DNA of 38,107 bases from Spongiibacteraceae bacterium (GTDB lineage Bacteria > Pseudomonadota > Gammaproteobacteria > Pseudomonadales > Dasaniaceae), in NCBI GenBank assembly GCA_030621845.1, contig JAUXHA010000012.1, positions 1-38,107 on the forward strand. Reading direction: 5' to 3'. The notes under the pieces were generated by a model. The model saw nothing but the letters and a program-made list of their open reading frames with translations. It did not search any database and was not told where the DNA came from. Made by a program: the position numbers and the translations under genes. This document shows, piece after piece, positions 16,270 to 26,824 of this stretch. Positions within the stretch are counted from its first letter, which is position 1. The number at the start of each line of letters is the position of its first letter.

Positions 16270-18730
16270 AACCAAAAATACTTTCTCTGAATAGGTCGGC
16301 TGCTTTTTGACCAATGCTGCCAAGTCCTTTTAATTGAAATTCAATAAGGTAAATATTATCCCGTTCCTGCGACAGGTTACCGGGGCTCAAGTCTTCGTTC
16401 AATACCGCTTGCTGGTAGGCGATGCGTGTTAACCAGCAGCAGCTCTCATATTGAACGCCGATCATTTTTTCCAGTGAGTAGCTGGCATCAATGTCGTAGA
16501 GATAGCGTCCATACAGCGACCAGTTTTGATTCACTGGCAGGGCAATGGACACATCCGCCTGCTCAAGATCGCGAAATAAATCAGCCTCTTCGGGGGCGAA
16601 AATATTATCGCGATCAAACCGATAGCTGAGATTATACACGGTACTGGAGGCTGAGATGTAATGAAAAGCCACACTGGCTTCGGTCATATGGTCGCGTTTG
16701 GTTTCCCACAGCGTGGAACTGGTGACCCACAGGTTATCCAATGGCTGGAAAGTCAGCTGACCGGCAATTTCTGAAGAGGAGGTGTTGTCGCCTGGATCGG
16801 TGATAATGGGGCTTACCTGTACATGGCGGTCATCAAAATAGAATATCCTGCCGATACTCATACTCAGGGTTTCGCGGCCATCACCATTGCGAAGAAATCG
16901 TGTGGTGACGGAGGCGGAAAGCTGGTTGGCATCGTCCAGTCGATCGTAACCGGCGAAGCGTGTGTCGCGAAACAATTGGCTATAGGTAAAGGTGAGTTTG
17001 TTGGTATCGAAGTTCGGGTTATTAAGTTGCTGCTCATGTTCGCTGTAAAAATAATAGAGGCGGGGTTCCAGGGTCTGGGTATAGTCGTTTTTCCCCCAGA
17101 GGATATCGCGGTCGAAAAACAGGCCCATATCGACCGTGCCCAGGCCGACAGTGGTATCCGGGCTTTCTTCGAGGGACGAGCTGCCGGTATCGAGCTCATA
17201 GCTGAGATGGCGGACTTTGCCGGTCGGAATGATGTAACCGGCACTCCAGTTCATCGGAAAGCTCAGGCCGCCCTCTACGAAGTAGCGCTCGCCGGTGACA
17301 TAGAGGCCACCGCTGTCCAGATCATCGTTGTGATCAAAACTGGTTAGTTGGGTAAGAAAAATCAGGTCGGGTGAAAAATTAGTGCCGGAGGCATTGTTCT
17401 GCAGGGTGAGCTGGGGCAGGCGTTTGTAGGGTTCCAGCACAAGATTGTCGATGGTTTGGTATTTAGCCGCCTCCAGTTCCGCAGACCAGCCGAGGCTGTT
17501 GTAGGCCATGCCTATATTCTGGTCGAGGTGGGTTTGTCGCTTTATATCAAGGCTGGACACGGTGAGATCCTTAAAGTAATCGTCATCGCTCACTTTGGTA
17601 TAGTTCAGGTAGCTGGACCAGCCGTGGCCATAGCGCCCCTGATGCTTGGCGTCCTCAATCCAGCGATCCTCGCCGGTTTCGTCATCGTCGGCTAAATAGC
17701 CCCCGGACAGGGTGAGCCAGCCATAGCGGTTCAGGTAGCGAGCTTCCACTTCGGCCATATTGCCCCTGTCGGCCAGATGTCGGGGGGTTATTGTCATATC
17801 GAAATTGGGGGCGATATTGAGGTAGTACGGGGCGGCTATTTCAAAGCCGCTGTTACTGCTGTGGCCAAGGCTGGGCCAGAGAAAACCGGACATGCGGCGG
17901 TCGTCCAGGGGGAATCTGAGCCAGGGAAAATAGAAGATGGGTGTATCCCATAGTTTCAGACGCGCGTGTTTGGCGGTGCCCTGGCCGGTTTCATAGTCCA
18001 GTGACAAGTGGGCGGCTTTCAGGCTCCACAGTTCGGCGCTGGGTGTACAGCGAGTGTATTGGGCGCCCTCGAATTCCAGTTGTTGCTCGCCGATACGATC
18101 GGCCAGCTCTGCGGTGAGACGGTCACCGTTGTTGTAGTCCAGGAATATGGCATTGTCGAAGACACCCAGTTGGGTATCGGTATCAATGATGGCATGGTCG
18201 CTGCGGATTAATGTGCCGGGCTGCCTCAGGGTGACGCTGCCATCCAGCGTGAGCATGTTCGTGTTTCGATCCAGCTTGGCATTGTCGGCCTGCAGGCTGG
18301 AATTGCCCTTGGTGAGAATCACCTTATCACTGAGGGTGACAAAGCCCGGTATCAGTTCGGTGTTTCCCGAAGAGCTGCGCAGTGGCGCATGCTTCGGGTC
18401 GAGGTTGGCATCCGGCCAGTCCCGCAGGGGTTCTACATAGCTGCCGTCACAACCTGGCCCCAGCAGGCAGTCCTGGTCGGGGAGTTGATCTGCTGGTACA
18501 AAATCCCATTGGCTAAAAGGGTTGTCGGCGATAGCAACGGTGGGCTGGCAGCGGGTATTTTGAGGATGTGATTCATTCCCCGCTTCTACCATAGCGGGAA
18601 ACACAAGGAATGCTATGCTCAATACTCGACATGCAATGCCGGGAAAGTCTGGTACAAGCTTGGGCATAAGGATTAAGATCAGTGGTTGTCTCGGCAGTGG
18701 TGGCTTTTTAGTGATTTTTGCCTGCTCCAT
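16253..18730 (-). CDS. lptD: LPS-assembly protein LptD
   Basis: LptD is the outer-membrane barrel that, plugged by LptE, inserts lipopolysaccharide in the outer leaflet. The 825-residue protein has an N-terminal jellyroll (OstA) region around residues 115-250 (LTLDGSVTLRQPG, DNAIFLDYNNGDRL) and a large C-terminal barrel. Cysteines C61, C88 and C94 lie near the mature N-terminus and the conserved adjacent pair C764-C765 near the C-terminus, as needed for the inter-domain disulfides. The ATG at 18730 gives a 21-residue extension before a second Met (18667) that begins a more typical signal peptide ending VEA-G; the second may be the true start. Neither has a clear ribosome site. Confidence 0.96.
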   Translation of the reverse strand: MEQAKITKKPPLPRQPLILILMPKLVPDFPGIACRVLSIAFLVFPAMVEAGNESHPQNTRCQPTVAIADNPFSQWDFVPADQLPDQDCLLGPGCDGSYVEPLRDWPDANLDPKHAPLRSSSGNTELIPGFVTLSDKVILTKGNSSLQADNAKLDRNTNMLTLDGSVTLRQPGTLIRSDHAIIDTDTQLGVFDNAIFLDYNNGDRLTAELADRIGEQQLEFEGAQYTRCTPSAELWSLKAAHLSLDYETGQGTAKHARLKLWDTPIFYFPWLRFPLDDRRMSGFLWPSLGHSSNSGFEIAAPYYLNIAPNFDMTITPRHLADRGNMAEVEARYLNRYGWLTLSGGYLADDDETGEDRWIEDAKHQGRYGHGWSSYLNYTKVSDDDYFKDLTVSSLDIKRQTHLDQNIGMAYNSLGWSAELEAAKYQTIDNLVLEPYKRLPQLTLQNNASGTNFSPDLIFLTQLTSFDHNDDLDSGGLYVTGERYFVEGGLSFPMNWSAGYIIPTGKVRHLSYELDTGSSSLEESPDTTVGLGTVDMGLFFDRDILWGKNDYTQTLEPRLYYFYSEHEQQLNNPNFDTNKLTFTYSQLFRDTRFAGYDRLDDANQLSASVTTRFLRNGDGRETLSMSIGRIFYFDDRHVQVSPIITDPGDNTSSSEIAGQLTFQPLDNLWVTSSTLWETKRDHMTEASVAFHYISASSTVYNLSYRFDRDNIFAPEEADLFRDLEQADVSIALPVNQNWSLYGRYLYDIDASYSLEKMIGVQYESCCWLTRIAYQQAVLNEDLSPGNLSQERDNIYLIEFQLKGLGSIGQKAADLFRESIFGYEETR

Positions 18731-18839
18731 AACAGCGCGAATAATAAAACATTCTGTGCCGGAATGCCCGCCGTGTGAGTATTTGTTTGTCCTGGGCGCT
18801 AAAAAGTTTACCGTTGATTAATTTAAAAGGGGAGAAACA

Positions 18840-20512
<1,673 letters not shown>

Positions 20513-20576
20513 GTCTCGCCGCCAGCCCTGCTTTTCAGTAGAATGACGCCAAAGCTATCATCAGGTTTGGATTCTT

Positions 20577-21245
20577 ATGAGCGATTTTCAAATTGCCCCC
20601 TCAATTTTGTCAGCAGACTTTGCCCGTCTTGGTGAAGAAGTGGAAAACGTACTGGCTGCCGGTGCCGATATCGTTCACTTCGATGTGATGGATAATCACT
20701 ATGTGCCCAATCTTACTATCGGGCCGATGGTTTGTAAGGCCTTGCGTGATTACGGTATCAAGGCGCCGATTGATGTGCACCTGATGGTCTCTCCGGTCGA
20801 TAGCCTGATTGCTGACTTCGCCGATGCCGGAGCCAGTTATATTACCTTCCATCCCGATGCCTCTACCCATGTTGATCGCTCGCTGCAATTGATACGCAAT
20901 GCCGGCTGTAAGTCGGGGTTGGTATTGAACCCTGCCAGCGGTGTTGAGTGCCTGAAGTATGTAATGGATAAGGTTGATATGATTCTGCTGATGTCGGTGA
21001 ACCCGGGTTTTGGTGGTCAAAAATTTATTCCGGGCACTCTGGATAAACTGCGGGAAGTGCGCGCACTGATCGATGCCAGTGGCGAGGATATTCGCCTGGA
21101 AATCGATGGTGGCGTCACCACGGGTAATATTGCTGAGATTGCTGCGGCCGGTGCCGATACCTTTGTTGCCGGTTCGGCCATTTTCAGCACCGATGATTAT
21201 CAGGCCGTGATTGAAGCCATGCGCGCCGCGCTGAGGACGGTGTAA
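20577..21245 (+). CDS. rpe: Ribulose-phosphate 3-epimerase
   Basis: Rpe interconverts ribulose-5-phosphate and xylulose-5-phosphate in the pentose phosphate pathway. The 222-residue TIM barrel closely follows the E. coli enzyme: [33 protein letters not shown] (metal and catalytic H35 and D37), [16 protein letters not shown] and the second catalytic aspartate D177 in EIDGGV. It stands 64 bp after murU. The phosphoglycolate phosphatase gene gph, often between rpe and trpE, is absent; a trp leader region follows instead. Confidence 0.97.
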   Translation: MSDFQIAPSILSADFARLGEEVENVLAAGADIVHFDVMDNHYVPNLTIGPMVCKALRDYGIKAPIDVHLMVSPVDSLIADFADAGASYITFHPDASTHVDRSLQLIRNAGCKSGLVLNPASGVECLKYVMDKVDMILLMSVNPGFGGQKFIPGTLDKLREVRALIDASGEDIRLEIDGGVTTGNIAEIAAAGADTFVAGSAIFSTDDYQAVIEAMRAALRTV

Positions 21246-21247
21246 GT

Positions 21248-21275
21248 TTGCATTAACACGGTCATTGAGTACAAT
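21248..21275 (+). promoter_or_regulatory. Probable trpE promoter
   Basis: TTGCAT (21248-21253) and TACAAT (21270-21275) are 16 bases apart, just after the rpe stop. The -10 matches at 5 of 6. Initiation would be near 21282, giving a leader of about 157 bases before trpE. No E. coli-type TrpR operator is seen. Confidence 0.45.
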
Positions 21276-21308
21276 CAGCCTTCAATATTTTCTTTTGTCC
21301 TGGGGATA

Positions 21309-21380
21309 ATGGTGGATAAGCGAGACATCACAGCGTCATTGACGCTCTCTATGTGTGAAGTAAGCTGTTGGCGATGGTAG
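21309..21380 (+). CDS. Putative trp operon leader peptide (23 codons, ends Trp-Arg-Trp-stop)
   Basis: A small frame with ATG at 21309 and TAG at 21378-21380 encodes 23 residues, beginning MVDKRDITAS and ending CEVSCWRW. Tryptophan is the rarest residue, yet two TGG codons (21369-21371 and 21375-21377) stand immediately before the stop, the hallmark of tryptophan attenuation leaders. A GGGG stretch (21302-21305) precedes the ATG at a short distance. It lies between a likely promoter and trpE, and its 3' half is part of an attenuator-like fold. It is too short to judge by protein similarity, hence the moderate confidence. Confidence 0.55.
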   Translation: MVDKRDITASLTLSMCEVSCWRW

Positions 21381-21420
21381 CCGGCCCCTTACTGCTGTGC
21401 TGTTTACGATTCATTTTTTT
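21356..21420 (+). promoter_or_regulatory. Putative trp attenuator hairpins before trpE
   Basis: Two exclusive pairings share the segment GTAAG at 21360-21364. One is AGTAAG (21359-21364) with CTTACT (21388-21393), enclosing TTGGC/GCCGG. The other is TGAAGTAAGC (21356-21365) with GTTTAC and TTCA (21402-21413, two-base bulge), which ends exactly at seven Ts (21414-21420) and so looks like a terminator. A ribosome stalled on the Trp codons at 21369-21377 would cover GTAAG and block the second hairpin, allowing trpE expression. The pairing was drawn by eye; stability was not computed. Confidence 0.4.
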
Positions 21421-21438
21421 CTCTAAGGAATTCCTTTC

Positions 21439-22941
21439 ATGACCTCCCAAGGCATTGATGCCCAAGGTTTTGCCGAATTGGCAGGACAAAACTATAACCG
21501 TATTCCGGTCTGCCGCGAGTTGCTGGCTGATCTTGATACGCCCTTGAGTTGTTACCTGAAGCTGGCCAACGGTCCTTACTCTTATCTGTTTGAATCGGTG
21601 CAAGGTGGTGAGAAGTGGGGGCGTTACTCCATTATTGGTTTGCCCTGTCGAACCATTGTCAAAGCCAATGGCTACCAGGTGACGGTTGAAACCGATGGCA
21701 AGGTAGTTGAAAACCTGGAGTGTGCAGACCCGCTGGCCTTTGTTGAGGAATTCCAGGCACGTTATCGGGTAGCTGAAATCGACAGTATGCCGGCTTTTCC
21801 CGGCGGGCTGGTTGGCTATTTTGCCTACGACACAGTTCGCTATGTCGAGAAGAAGCTACGTGACAGTACGCCGAAAGATGAGCTGGGTACGCCGGATATC
21901 CTGCTAATGGTGTCGGACGAGGTGCTGGTATTCGATAATCTTGCCGGTACTATCAAGTTAATCGTTCATGCTGATCCCGCTGAAGAGGGTGCTTACAACA
22001 GGGCCCAGCAGCGGCTGGATGAACTGGCGCTGCGACTGGGACAAGCGGTGCCTGCATTACCGGAGCTGGACCTGGCGGCTGGCGATGGCATTGCCGAAGA
22101 GGATTTTGTCTCCAGTATGGGCGAGGAGAATTACAAGCAGGCGGTTGCAACGATCAAGGAATATGTACTGGCCGGCGATGTGATGCAGGTAGTGCCCTCC
22201 CAGCGCCTGTCTACGCACTTTGATGCTGAGCCGCTGAATCTTTATCGGGCGCTGCGTAATTTAAATCCTTCTCCCTATATGTACTTTCTTAATCTAGCTG
22301 ATTTTCATATTGTCGGTTCCTCGCCGGAAATTCTCGCTCGCCTGGAACATGGTGTGGTGACGGTTCGGCCTATCGCGGGCACTCGCCGCCGTGGTTACAG
22401 TGAGGAGGAAGATCTGGCCATGGAGCGAGAGCTATTGGCCGACCCCAAGGAAATTGCCGAGCATTTAATGTTGATTGATTTGGGTCGCAACGATGCCGGG
22501 CGGGTGTCCGAAATTGGCAGCGTTGAGCTGACCGACAAAATGGTGGTCGAGCGTTATTCCCATGTGATGCATATTGTCTCTAACGTTGAGGGCCGGTTGC
22601 GTGAGGGCCTGACGGCGATGGATGTATTGCGCGCGGCCCTGCCTGCGGGAACGCTCAGTGGCGCGCCAAAAATCCGTGCGATGGAAATTATCGATGAGTT
22701 AGAGCAGGTCAAACGTGGCATTTATGGTGGCGCTGTGGGGTATCTGGCCTGGAATGGCAACATGGATACCGCCATTGCTATCCGCACCGCGGTGATTAAA
22801 GACCAGACCTTGTATGTGCAAGCGGGCGGCGGCGTGGTTGCCGATTCGCAGCCGCAACTTGAGTGGAAAGAAACCATGAATAAAGCCCGAGCTATTTTTC
22901 GTGCCGCCAGTATGGTGCAGAAGAAGCGGCAGCAGGATTGA
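21439..22941 (+). CDS. trpE: Anthranilate synthase component I
   Basis: TrpE, with the TrpG amidotransferase, converts chorismate and glutamine to anthranilate, the first committed step to tryptophan. The 500-residue protein has the N-terminal feedback-site segment [14 protein letters not shown] (residues about 53-66), the catalytic-domain motifs [54 protein letters not shown] and [15 protein letters not shown] stands 9 bases before the ATG within the palindrome AAGGAATTCCTT. It is 9 bp upstream of trpG, preceded by a leader with attenuation features. Confidence 0.97.
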   Translation: MTSQGIDAQGFAELAGQNYNRIPVCRELLADLDTPLSCYLKLANGPYSYLFESVQGGEKWGRYSIIGLPCRTIVKANGYQVTVETDGKVVENLECADPLAFVEEFQARYRVAEIDSMPAFPGGLVGYFAYDTVRYVEKKLRDSTPKDELGTPDILLMVSDEVLVFDNLAGTIKLIVHADPAEEGAYNRAQQRLDELALRLGQAVPALPELDLAAGDGIAEEDFVSSMGEENYKQAVATIKEYVLAGDVMQVVPSQRLSTHFDAEPLNLYRALRNLNPSPYMYFLNLADFHIVGSSPEILARLEHGVVTVRPIAGTRRRGYSEEEDLAMERELLADPKEIAEHLMLIDLGRNDAGRVSEIGSVELTDKMVVERYSHVMHIVSNVEGRLREGLTAMDVLRAALPAGTLSGAPKIRAMEIIDELEQVKRGIYGGAVGYLAWNGNMDTAIAIRTAVIKDQTLYVQAGGGVVADSQPQLEWKETMNKARAIFRAASMVQKKRQQD

Positions 22942-22950
22942 GATGTCACT

Positions 22951-23535
22951 ATGTTATTAATGATTGATAATTACGACTCCTTCACTTACAACGTGGTGCA
23001 GTACCTCGGTGAACTCAAGGCCGACGTACGGGTGTACCGCAATGACGAGATTAGCGTGGCGGACATTCGCGCCATGCAGCCGGAGAAAATTGTTATTTCG
23101 CCAGGACCCTGCACGCCTAACGAAGCCGGTGTGTCGATGGCGGTGATTGAGGCCTTTGCCGGGGAGATTCCCCTGCTTGGAATTTGTCTGGGTCACCAGA
23201 GTATAGGCCAGGTTTTTGGTGGCAGAATTGTGCGTGCCCGACAAGTGATGCATGGCAAGGTCTCCTCGATTTATCACGCTAGCCAGGGGGTATTTAAGGA
23301 CTTAAGCAACCCCTTTGATGCCACGCGTTATCACTCCCTGGTGATTGAAAAAGAAAGCTTGCCCGATTGTCTGGAAGTAACCGCATGGACGCAAACCGAC
23401 AGCGGCGAAATCGATGAGATCATGGGTGTGCGCCATAAAACACTGGCGGTTGAGGGTGTACAGTTTCATCCGGAATCAATCCTCACGGATCATGGCCACG
23501 ATTTATTGCGAAACTTCCTGGAGGCTCAGCTTTGA
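22951..23535 (+). CDS. trpG: Anthranilate synthase component II (glutamine amidotransferase)
   Basis: TrpG supplies ammonia from glutamine to TrpE. This class I amidotransferase of 194 residues has the triad C79 (GICLGHQS), H173 and E175 (QFHPESI) and the start [14 protein letters not shown]. In many bacteria the same subunit also serves PabB. Its TGA overlaps the trpD ATG by one base (TGATG). The four genes trpE-trpG-trpD-trpC are contiguous here, unlike Pseudomonas where trpE is separated from trpGDC. Confidence 0.97.
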   Translation: MLLMIDNYDSFTYNVVQYLGELKADVRVYRNDEISVADIRAMQPEKIVISPGPCTPNEAGVSMAVIEAFAGEIPLLGICLGHQSIGQVFGGRIVRARQVMHGKVSSIYHASQGVFKDLSNPFDATRYHSLVIEKESLPDCLEVTAWTQTDSGEIDEIMGVRHKTLAVEGVQFHPESILTDHGHDLLRNFLEAQL

Positions 23536-24566
23536 TGGATATTAAAGAAGCGATAGCTGAGGTGATTGATGGCGGTTCACTGAATACTGGGCAAATGGTT
23601 GATGTTATGCGCCAGATTATGACCGGTGAAAGCAGTGATGCGCAGATTGCCGGTTTTTTAGTGGCACTGCGGATGAAGGGGGAAACAGTCGAAGAGATTA
23701 GCGGTGCCGCCCGGGTCATGCGTGAATTGGCGATACCGGTTGTGGTCAGTGGTGATCATCTGGTGGATATCGTCGGCACTGGTGGTGATGGTGCCAGTAT
23801 TTTTAATGTGTCAACGGCATCGACTTTTGTGGTGGCCGCCGCCGGTGGACAAGTGGCTAAACACGGTAATCGCAGTGTCAGTTCAAAAAGTGGTGCGGCC
23901 GATTTGCTGGAGGCCGCTGGGGTGAGACTGGATTTGACGGCGGAAGAAGTGGCGCGCTGTGTAGAGAATATTGGTGTGGGTTTTATGTTTGCACTGAATC
24001 ATCACAGTGCGATGAAGCATGCGATTGGTCCACGTAAAGAATTGGCTACGCGGACCTTGTTTAATTTATTGGGTCCAATTACCAATCCCGCTGGCGTTCC
24101 CAATCAGTTGCTGGGTGTATTCAGTAAGCACTGGCTGAGGCCGATCGCAGAGGTGTTGCGTGATCTTGGTAGTGAGCATGTATTGGTAGTACATTCTGCC
24201 GATGGGTTGGATGAAATCAGTATCGCCAGTGAAACCTTTGTGGCCGAATTGCATGATGGAAAAATTAAAGAGTATACGATTAATCCTGAACAGTTTGGCA
24301 TAAACCGCAGGCCGTTAACGGGTTTGAAGGTGGCTAATGCCGAGCAAAGTCTGGCACTGATTAAAGCCTTGTTAAAAGGAGAAGAGGGGCCTGCCGCTGA
24401 TATTGTTGCGCTTAATGCAGGGGCGGCTATTTATGCTGCCAATATCGCCTCCAACCTGGAGCAGGGCGTAATGATTGCCCAGGATATATTGGCCAGCGGT
24501 ACGGCCAGCGAAAAATTAAAAGAACTGGTTGAAGTGACGCAGATGATCAAGGCCGCAGGAAATTAA
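23535..24566 (+). CDS. trpD: Anthranilate phosphoribosyltransferase
   Basis: TrpD joins anthranilate to PRPP to make phosphoribosyl-anthranilate. The 343-residue protein has the PRPP loop [14 protein letters not shown], the [19 protein letters not shown] segment and [19 protein letters not shown] around the anthranilate site. The ATG at 23535, overlapping the trpG stop, is preferred to the in-frame TTG just before it. A 4-bp gap separates it from trpC. Confidence 0.97.
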   Translation: MDIKEAIAEVIDGGSLNTGQMVDVMRQIMTGESSDAQIAGFLVALRMKGETVEEISGAARVMRELAIPVVVSGDHLVDIVGTGGDGASIFNVSTASTFVVAAAGGQVAKHGNRSVSSKSGAADLLEAAGVRLDLTAEEVARCVENIGVGFMFALNHHSAMKHAIGPRKELATRTLFNLLGPITNPAGVPNQLLGVFSKHWLRPIAEVLRDLGSEHVLVVHSADGLDEISIASETFVAELHDGKIKEYTINPEQFGINRRPLTGLKVANAEQSLALIKALLKGEEGPAADIVALNAGAAIYAANIASNLEQGVMIAQDILASGTASEKLKELVEVTQMIKAAGN

Positions 24567-24570
24567 TACG

Positions 24571-25365
24571 ATGAGCACGCCGACCATTCTGAAAAAAATC
24601 ATTGCCAGAAAATATGAAGAAATCACTGCGCGCCAGGCAAGGGTTACATTGGCTGATTTACAGAAAATCATTGAGGGGCAAGCCACTTGTCGCGGATTTG
24701 TTGCTTCGATAAAAAACAGATTGGCGGCGGGTGAATCTGCTGTTATTGCTGAAATTAAAAAAGCTTCTCCGAGCAAAGGTGTTATTCGCGAAAACTTTGT
24801 GCCTGCCGATATTGCTGTGAGTTACGAGCAGGGTGGGGCGGCATGCTTGTCAGTGCTGACGGATATAGATTTTTTCCAGGGCGCTGATGAATATCTTCAG
24901 CAGGCAAGGGATGCTTGTTCGTTACCGGTTATTCGTAAGGATTTTATGGTCGATCCCTACCAGGTACTGGAGTCGAGAGCACTGGGTGCTGATTGTATTT
25001 TATTAATTGTGGCGGCTCTGGACGATGTGCAAATGGCCGAGCTCAATGCCGCAGCAATTGAGCTCGGCTTGGATGTACTGATTGAAGTGCATAACCGTGA
25101 TGAACTGGAGCGTTCGCTACCGCTGGGAAACAAGCTGGTAGGCATCAATAACCGAGACCTGCATAGCTTTGAAACCTCACTGGAAAACACCTACCAACTA
25201 TTAGCACATATCCCCGCTGACCGAATTGTCGTCACAGAATCAGGTATTCATTCGCAGAGCGATGTTGACGCCATGCGCGAACACCAGGTTAACGCCTTTT
25301 TAGTCGGCGAGGCATTTATGCGAGCCGAGCAGCCGGGAAAAAAACTTCGAGAATTATTCTCCTGA
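24571..25365 (+). CDS. trpC: Indole-3-glycerol-phosphate synthase
   Basis: TrpC closes the indole ring from carboxyphenylamino-deoxyribulose phosphate. The 264-residue barrel has [16 protein letters not shown] (catalytic Lys), [44 protein letters not shown] and VTESGIHSQ. It is a single-function enzyme: no TrpF domain follows. AGGAA lies about 10 bases before the ATG. It ends the trpEGDC run; trpF, trpB and trpA must lie elsewhere. The repeat-rich gap and the transposase follow at once. Confidence 0.97.
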   Translation: MSTPTILKKIIARKYEEITARQARVTLADLQKIIEGQATCRGFVASIKNRLAAGESAVIAEIKKASPSKGVIRENFVPADIAVSYEQGGAACLSVLTDIDFFQGADEYLQQARDACSLPVIRKDFMVDPYQVLESRALGADCILLIVAALDDVQMAELNAAAIELGLDVLIEVHNRDELERSLPLGNKLVGINNRDLHSFETSLENTYQLLAHIPADRIVVTESGIHSQSDVDAMREHQVNAFLVGEAFMRAEQPGKKLRELFS

Positions 25366-25371
25366 TATCTC

Positions 25372-25461
25372 AAACATAGACACCCATATTTTAAACATAG
25401 ACATCCATAGATTATTTTAAACATAGACACCCATGTTTTAAACATAGACATCCATAGATTA
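25372..25461. repeat. 47-bp tandem repeat, two copies (four AAACATAGACAYCCAT units)
   Basis: The 16-mer AAACATAGACAYCCAT occurs at 25372, 25393, 25419 and 25440. Units 1 and 3 have ACACCC, units 2 and 4 have ACATCC, and unit 1 to 3 and 2 to 4 are both 47 bases apart. So the array is two copies of a composite 47-bp repeat. It starts 7 bases after the trpC stop. The sub-core GACACCCA recurs in inverted form on the far side of the transposase (TGGGTGTC at 26704-26711 and 26738-26745). Confidence 0.9.
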
Positions 25462-25645
25462 AGTTGTTTAATTTAAAGATTCTGGCTTGAAAGCGAGATT
25501 GATCCTGGCTGTATAAAGCTTACTATCCCCTATACTGCATTTTTCTTATTTAAAAACGATGTAAAAACGTTTTTATCAGTTGTGCAGGCATAGAAGAACC
25601 GTATCTTTACAAAAAGATAGAACTTATTTTTTGAATTTTAATTAA
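25462..25645. other. AT-rich intergenic stretch with two small hairpins
   Basis: No gene is seen. It contains the perfect palindrome TAAAAACGTTTTTA (25562-25575), preceded by a direct copy of TAAAAACG at 25551. A hairpin TATCTTT-ACAA-AAAGATA follows (25602-25619), with a T run six bases further on (25625-25632). The second could weakly end the trp transcript. The base composition is clearly more AT-rich than the surrounding genes. Confidence 0.45.
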
Positions 25646-26632
25646 TTAATCCGGAAAGACTTCCCTGCAAGCCTTTATCCCGTGTGCCCACCGCTGTCCG
25701 AGTTGCCGGCAGGCCTGTTGTATGTGCTGCGATGCACCCACCAGAGTCTTAAATCGGCTCTCAAAATTCTGGCAGAGATAGCACCAGTGTTTAGGGTCGA
25801 TATTCAATTGGGAAAGAATGGGTGGTACGTTTTCAGTGATGGCACCACGTTTACCTTCCCTGATGATTCTCCCTGTCCAATCGACAAGTGCCAGATATTC
25901 GGTGAGCCTAATGGGCAACCCCCTGGAATCGTTTTCAGTGCAGGGCAGTAGGCCAGTGGCCTGTTGATTAGGGTGATTGGGTTGCGCGGCTTGCTTGGCT
26001 TGCAGGCTACGCCGTTTGATGCTGGTGTGTTCAGAATCCATTAGACTTGTTGCTATTCGGGCGCGGATGGGATTCAAGTCGACATAAGCGGCACAGGCGA
26101 TAAGAGCTTTTTCATCAAGTAGTGCCTGGCTGTCAAAGCGACCCTCCCAGAAGCGTCCGCTACAGTGATCTTCCTTGTTTGATCGGCGGGCAATGCCCTC
26201 ATTAACGATGCGCATAAACCAGCTAATATCCATCAACCTGGCCCGCCAGAGATCAATAAATTCATCCACAATTGCCAGCTCAGCAGTGCTAAGTAATTCA
26301 CCCTTGAGATAACGTTGACTGAAGTGATTACCTTTAAAGAGCCGATGCCAGCGGCTAATTACATCCCGTTTATTCCAGTTTTGTGCGCTGTCCTTGTCGA
26401 CAAATAACACCACATGATAGTGATTATGCATCACTGCATAGGCGCACAAGTCGATGGCAAAAACCTCTGCCAGAAATAGCAACTTATGTTCAATCCACTG
26501 GCGACGGTGTTCGAAAGATTGTCCTGAGATGGGATCTTCACCGCATAGAAAAGCGCGACGAACACAGCGCGAGGAACAATGGTAATAAGGGGTAGTTTCG
26601 AGGGAAACCAGTGCCTTCCTTGGTCTGGGCAT
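25646..26632 (-). CDS. REP-associated (Y1_Tnp, HUH) transposase
   Basis: The protein of about 328 residues belongs to the IS200-like Y1 transposase relatives found as single genes beside palindromic repeats. Visible features are PYYHCSSRCVRRAFLCGED near the N-terminus, the metal-binding HUH motif in MHNHYHVVL (residues about 69-77) and the conserved GRFWEGRF then YVDLNPIRARI. The helix before GRFWEGRF (FMRIVNEGIARRSNKED), where Y1 enzymes carry the catalytic tyrosine, shows no tyrosine. The ATG at 26632 has AAGGA 6 bases upstream; the GTG just before it is less likely. No terminal inverted repeats of a classical IS were found. Repeat arrays stand on both sides. Confidence 0.85.
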   Translation of the reverse strand: MPRPRKALVSLETTPYYHCSSRCVRRAFLCGEDPISGQSFEHRRQWIEHKLLFLAEVFAIDLCAYAVMHNHYHVVLFVDKDSAQNWNKRDVISRWHRLFKGNHFSQRYLKGELLSTAELAIVDEFIDLWRARLMDISWFMRIVNEGIARRSNKEDHCSGRFWEGRFDSQALLDEKALIACAAYVDLNPIRARIATSLMDSEHTSIKRRSLQAKQAAQPNHPNQQATGLLPCTENDSRGLPIRLTEYLALVDWTGRIIREGKRGAITENVPPILSQLNIDPKHWCYLCQNFESRFKTLVGASQHIQQACRQLGQRWAHGIKACREVFPD

Positions 26633-26681
26633 CACACAATCCTTATGTGAATGAATGTTCGATCAAATTAATCCTTCAGTG

Positions 26682-26763
26682 ACACATTGTCAATGGCAAT
26701 GTGTGGGTGTCCGAAATTGGAGGGTGTTTGCAATGTGTGGGTGTCCGGGATTGGAGGGTGGTT
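26682..26763. repeat. Hairpin plus 34-bp tandem repeat upstream of the transposase
   Basis: Two copies of a 33-base unit beginning CAATGTGTGGGTGTCCG and continuing RRATTGGAGGGTG start at 26697 and 26731, a period of 34. The first copy also closes a hairpin, ACACATTG (26682-26689) with CAATGTGT (26697-26704) around a 7-base loop. The arrangement, a stem plus a conserved GGGTGTC side tag, is REP-like. It begins 50 bases upstream of the transposase start. Confidence 0.8.
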
Positions 26764-26824
26764 GTGCCTCGATGGGTGAAGCGTTGGGCGGTTGCTACGA
26801 AGATTTAATCGCTAGGCCGGGATT

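Noticed and set aside
16270-16323. Upstream extension of surA to a TTG start
   Set aside because: It would place 18 polar residues before an evident signal peptide and overlap lptD by 71 bases.
16823-17347. 174-residue open frame opposite lptD
   Set aside because: Antisense shadow inside the LptD barrel region; Val/Ile-rich composition follows from codon complement.
25646-26632. Transposase as part of a classical insertion sequence
   Set aside because: No terminal inverted repeats or target duplication found; single-gene Y1 enzymes with REP-like flanks do not need them.
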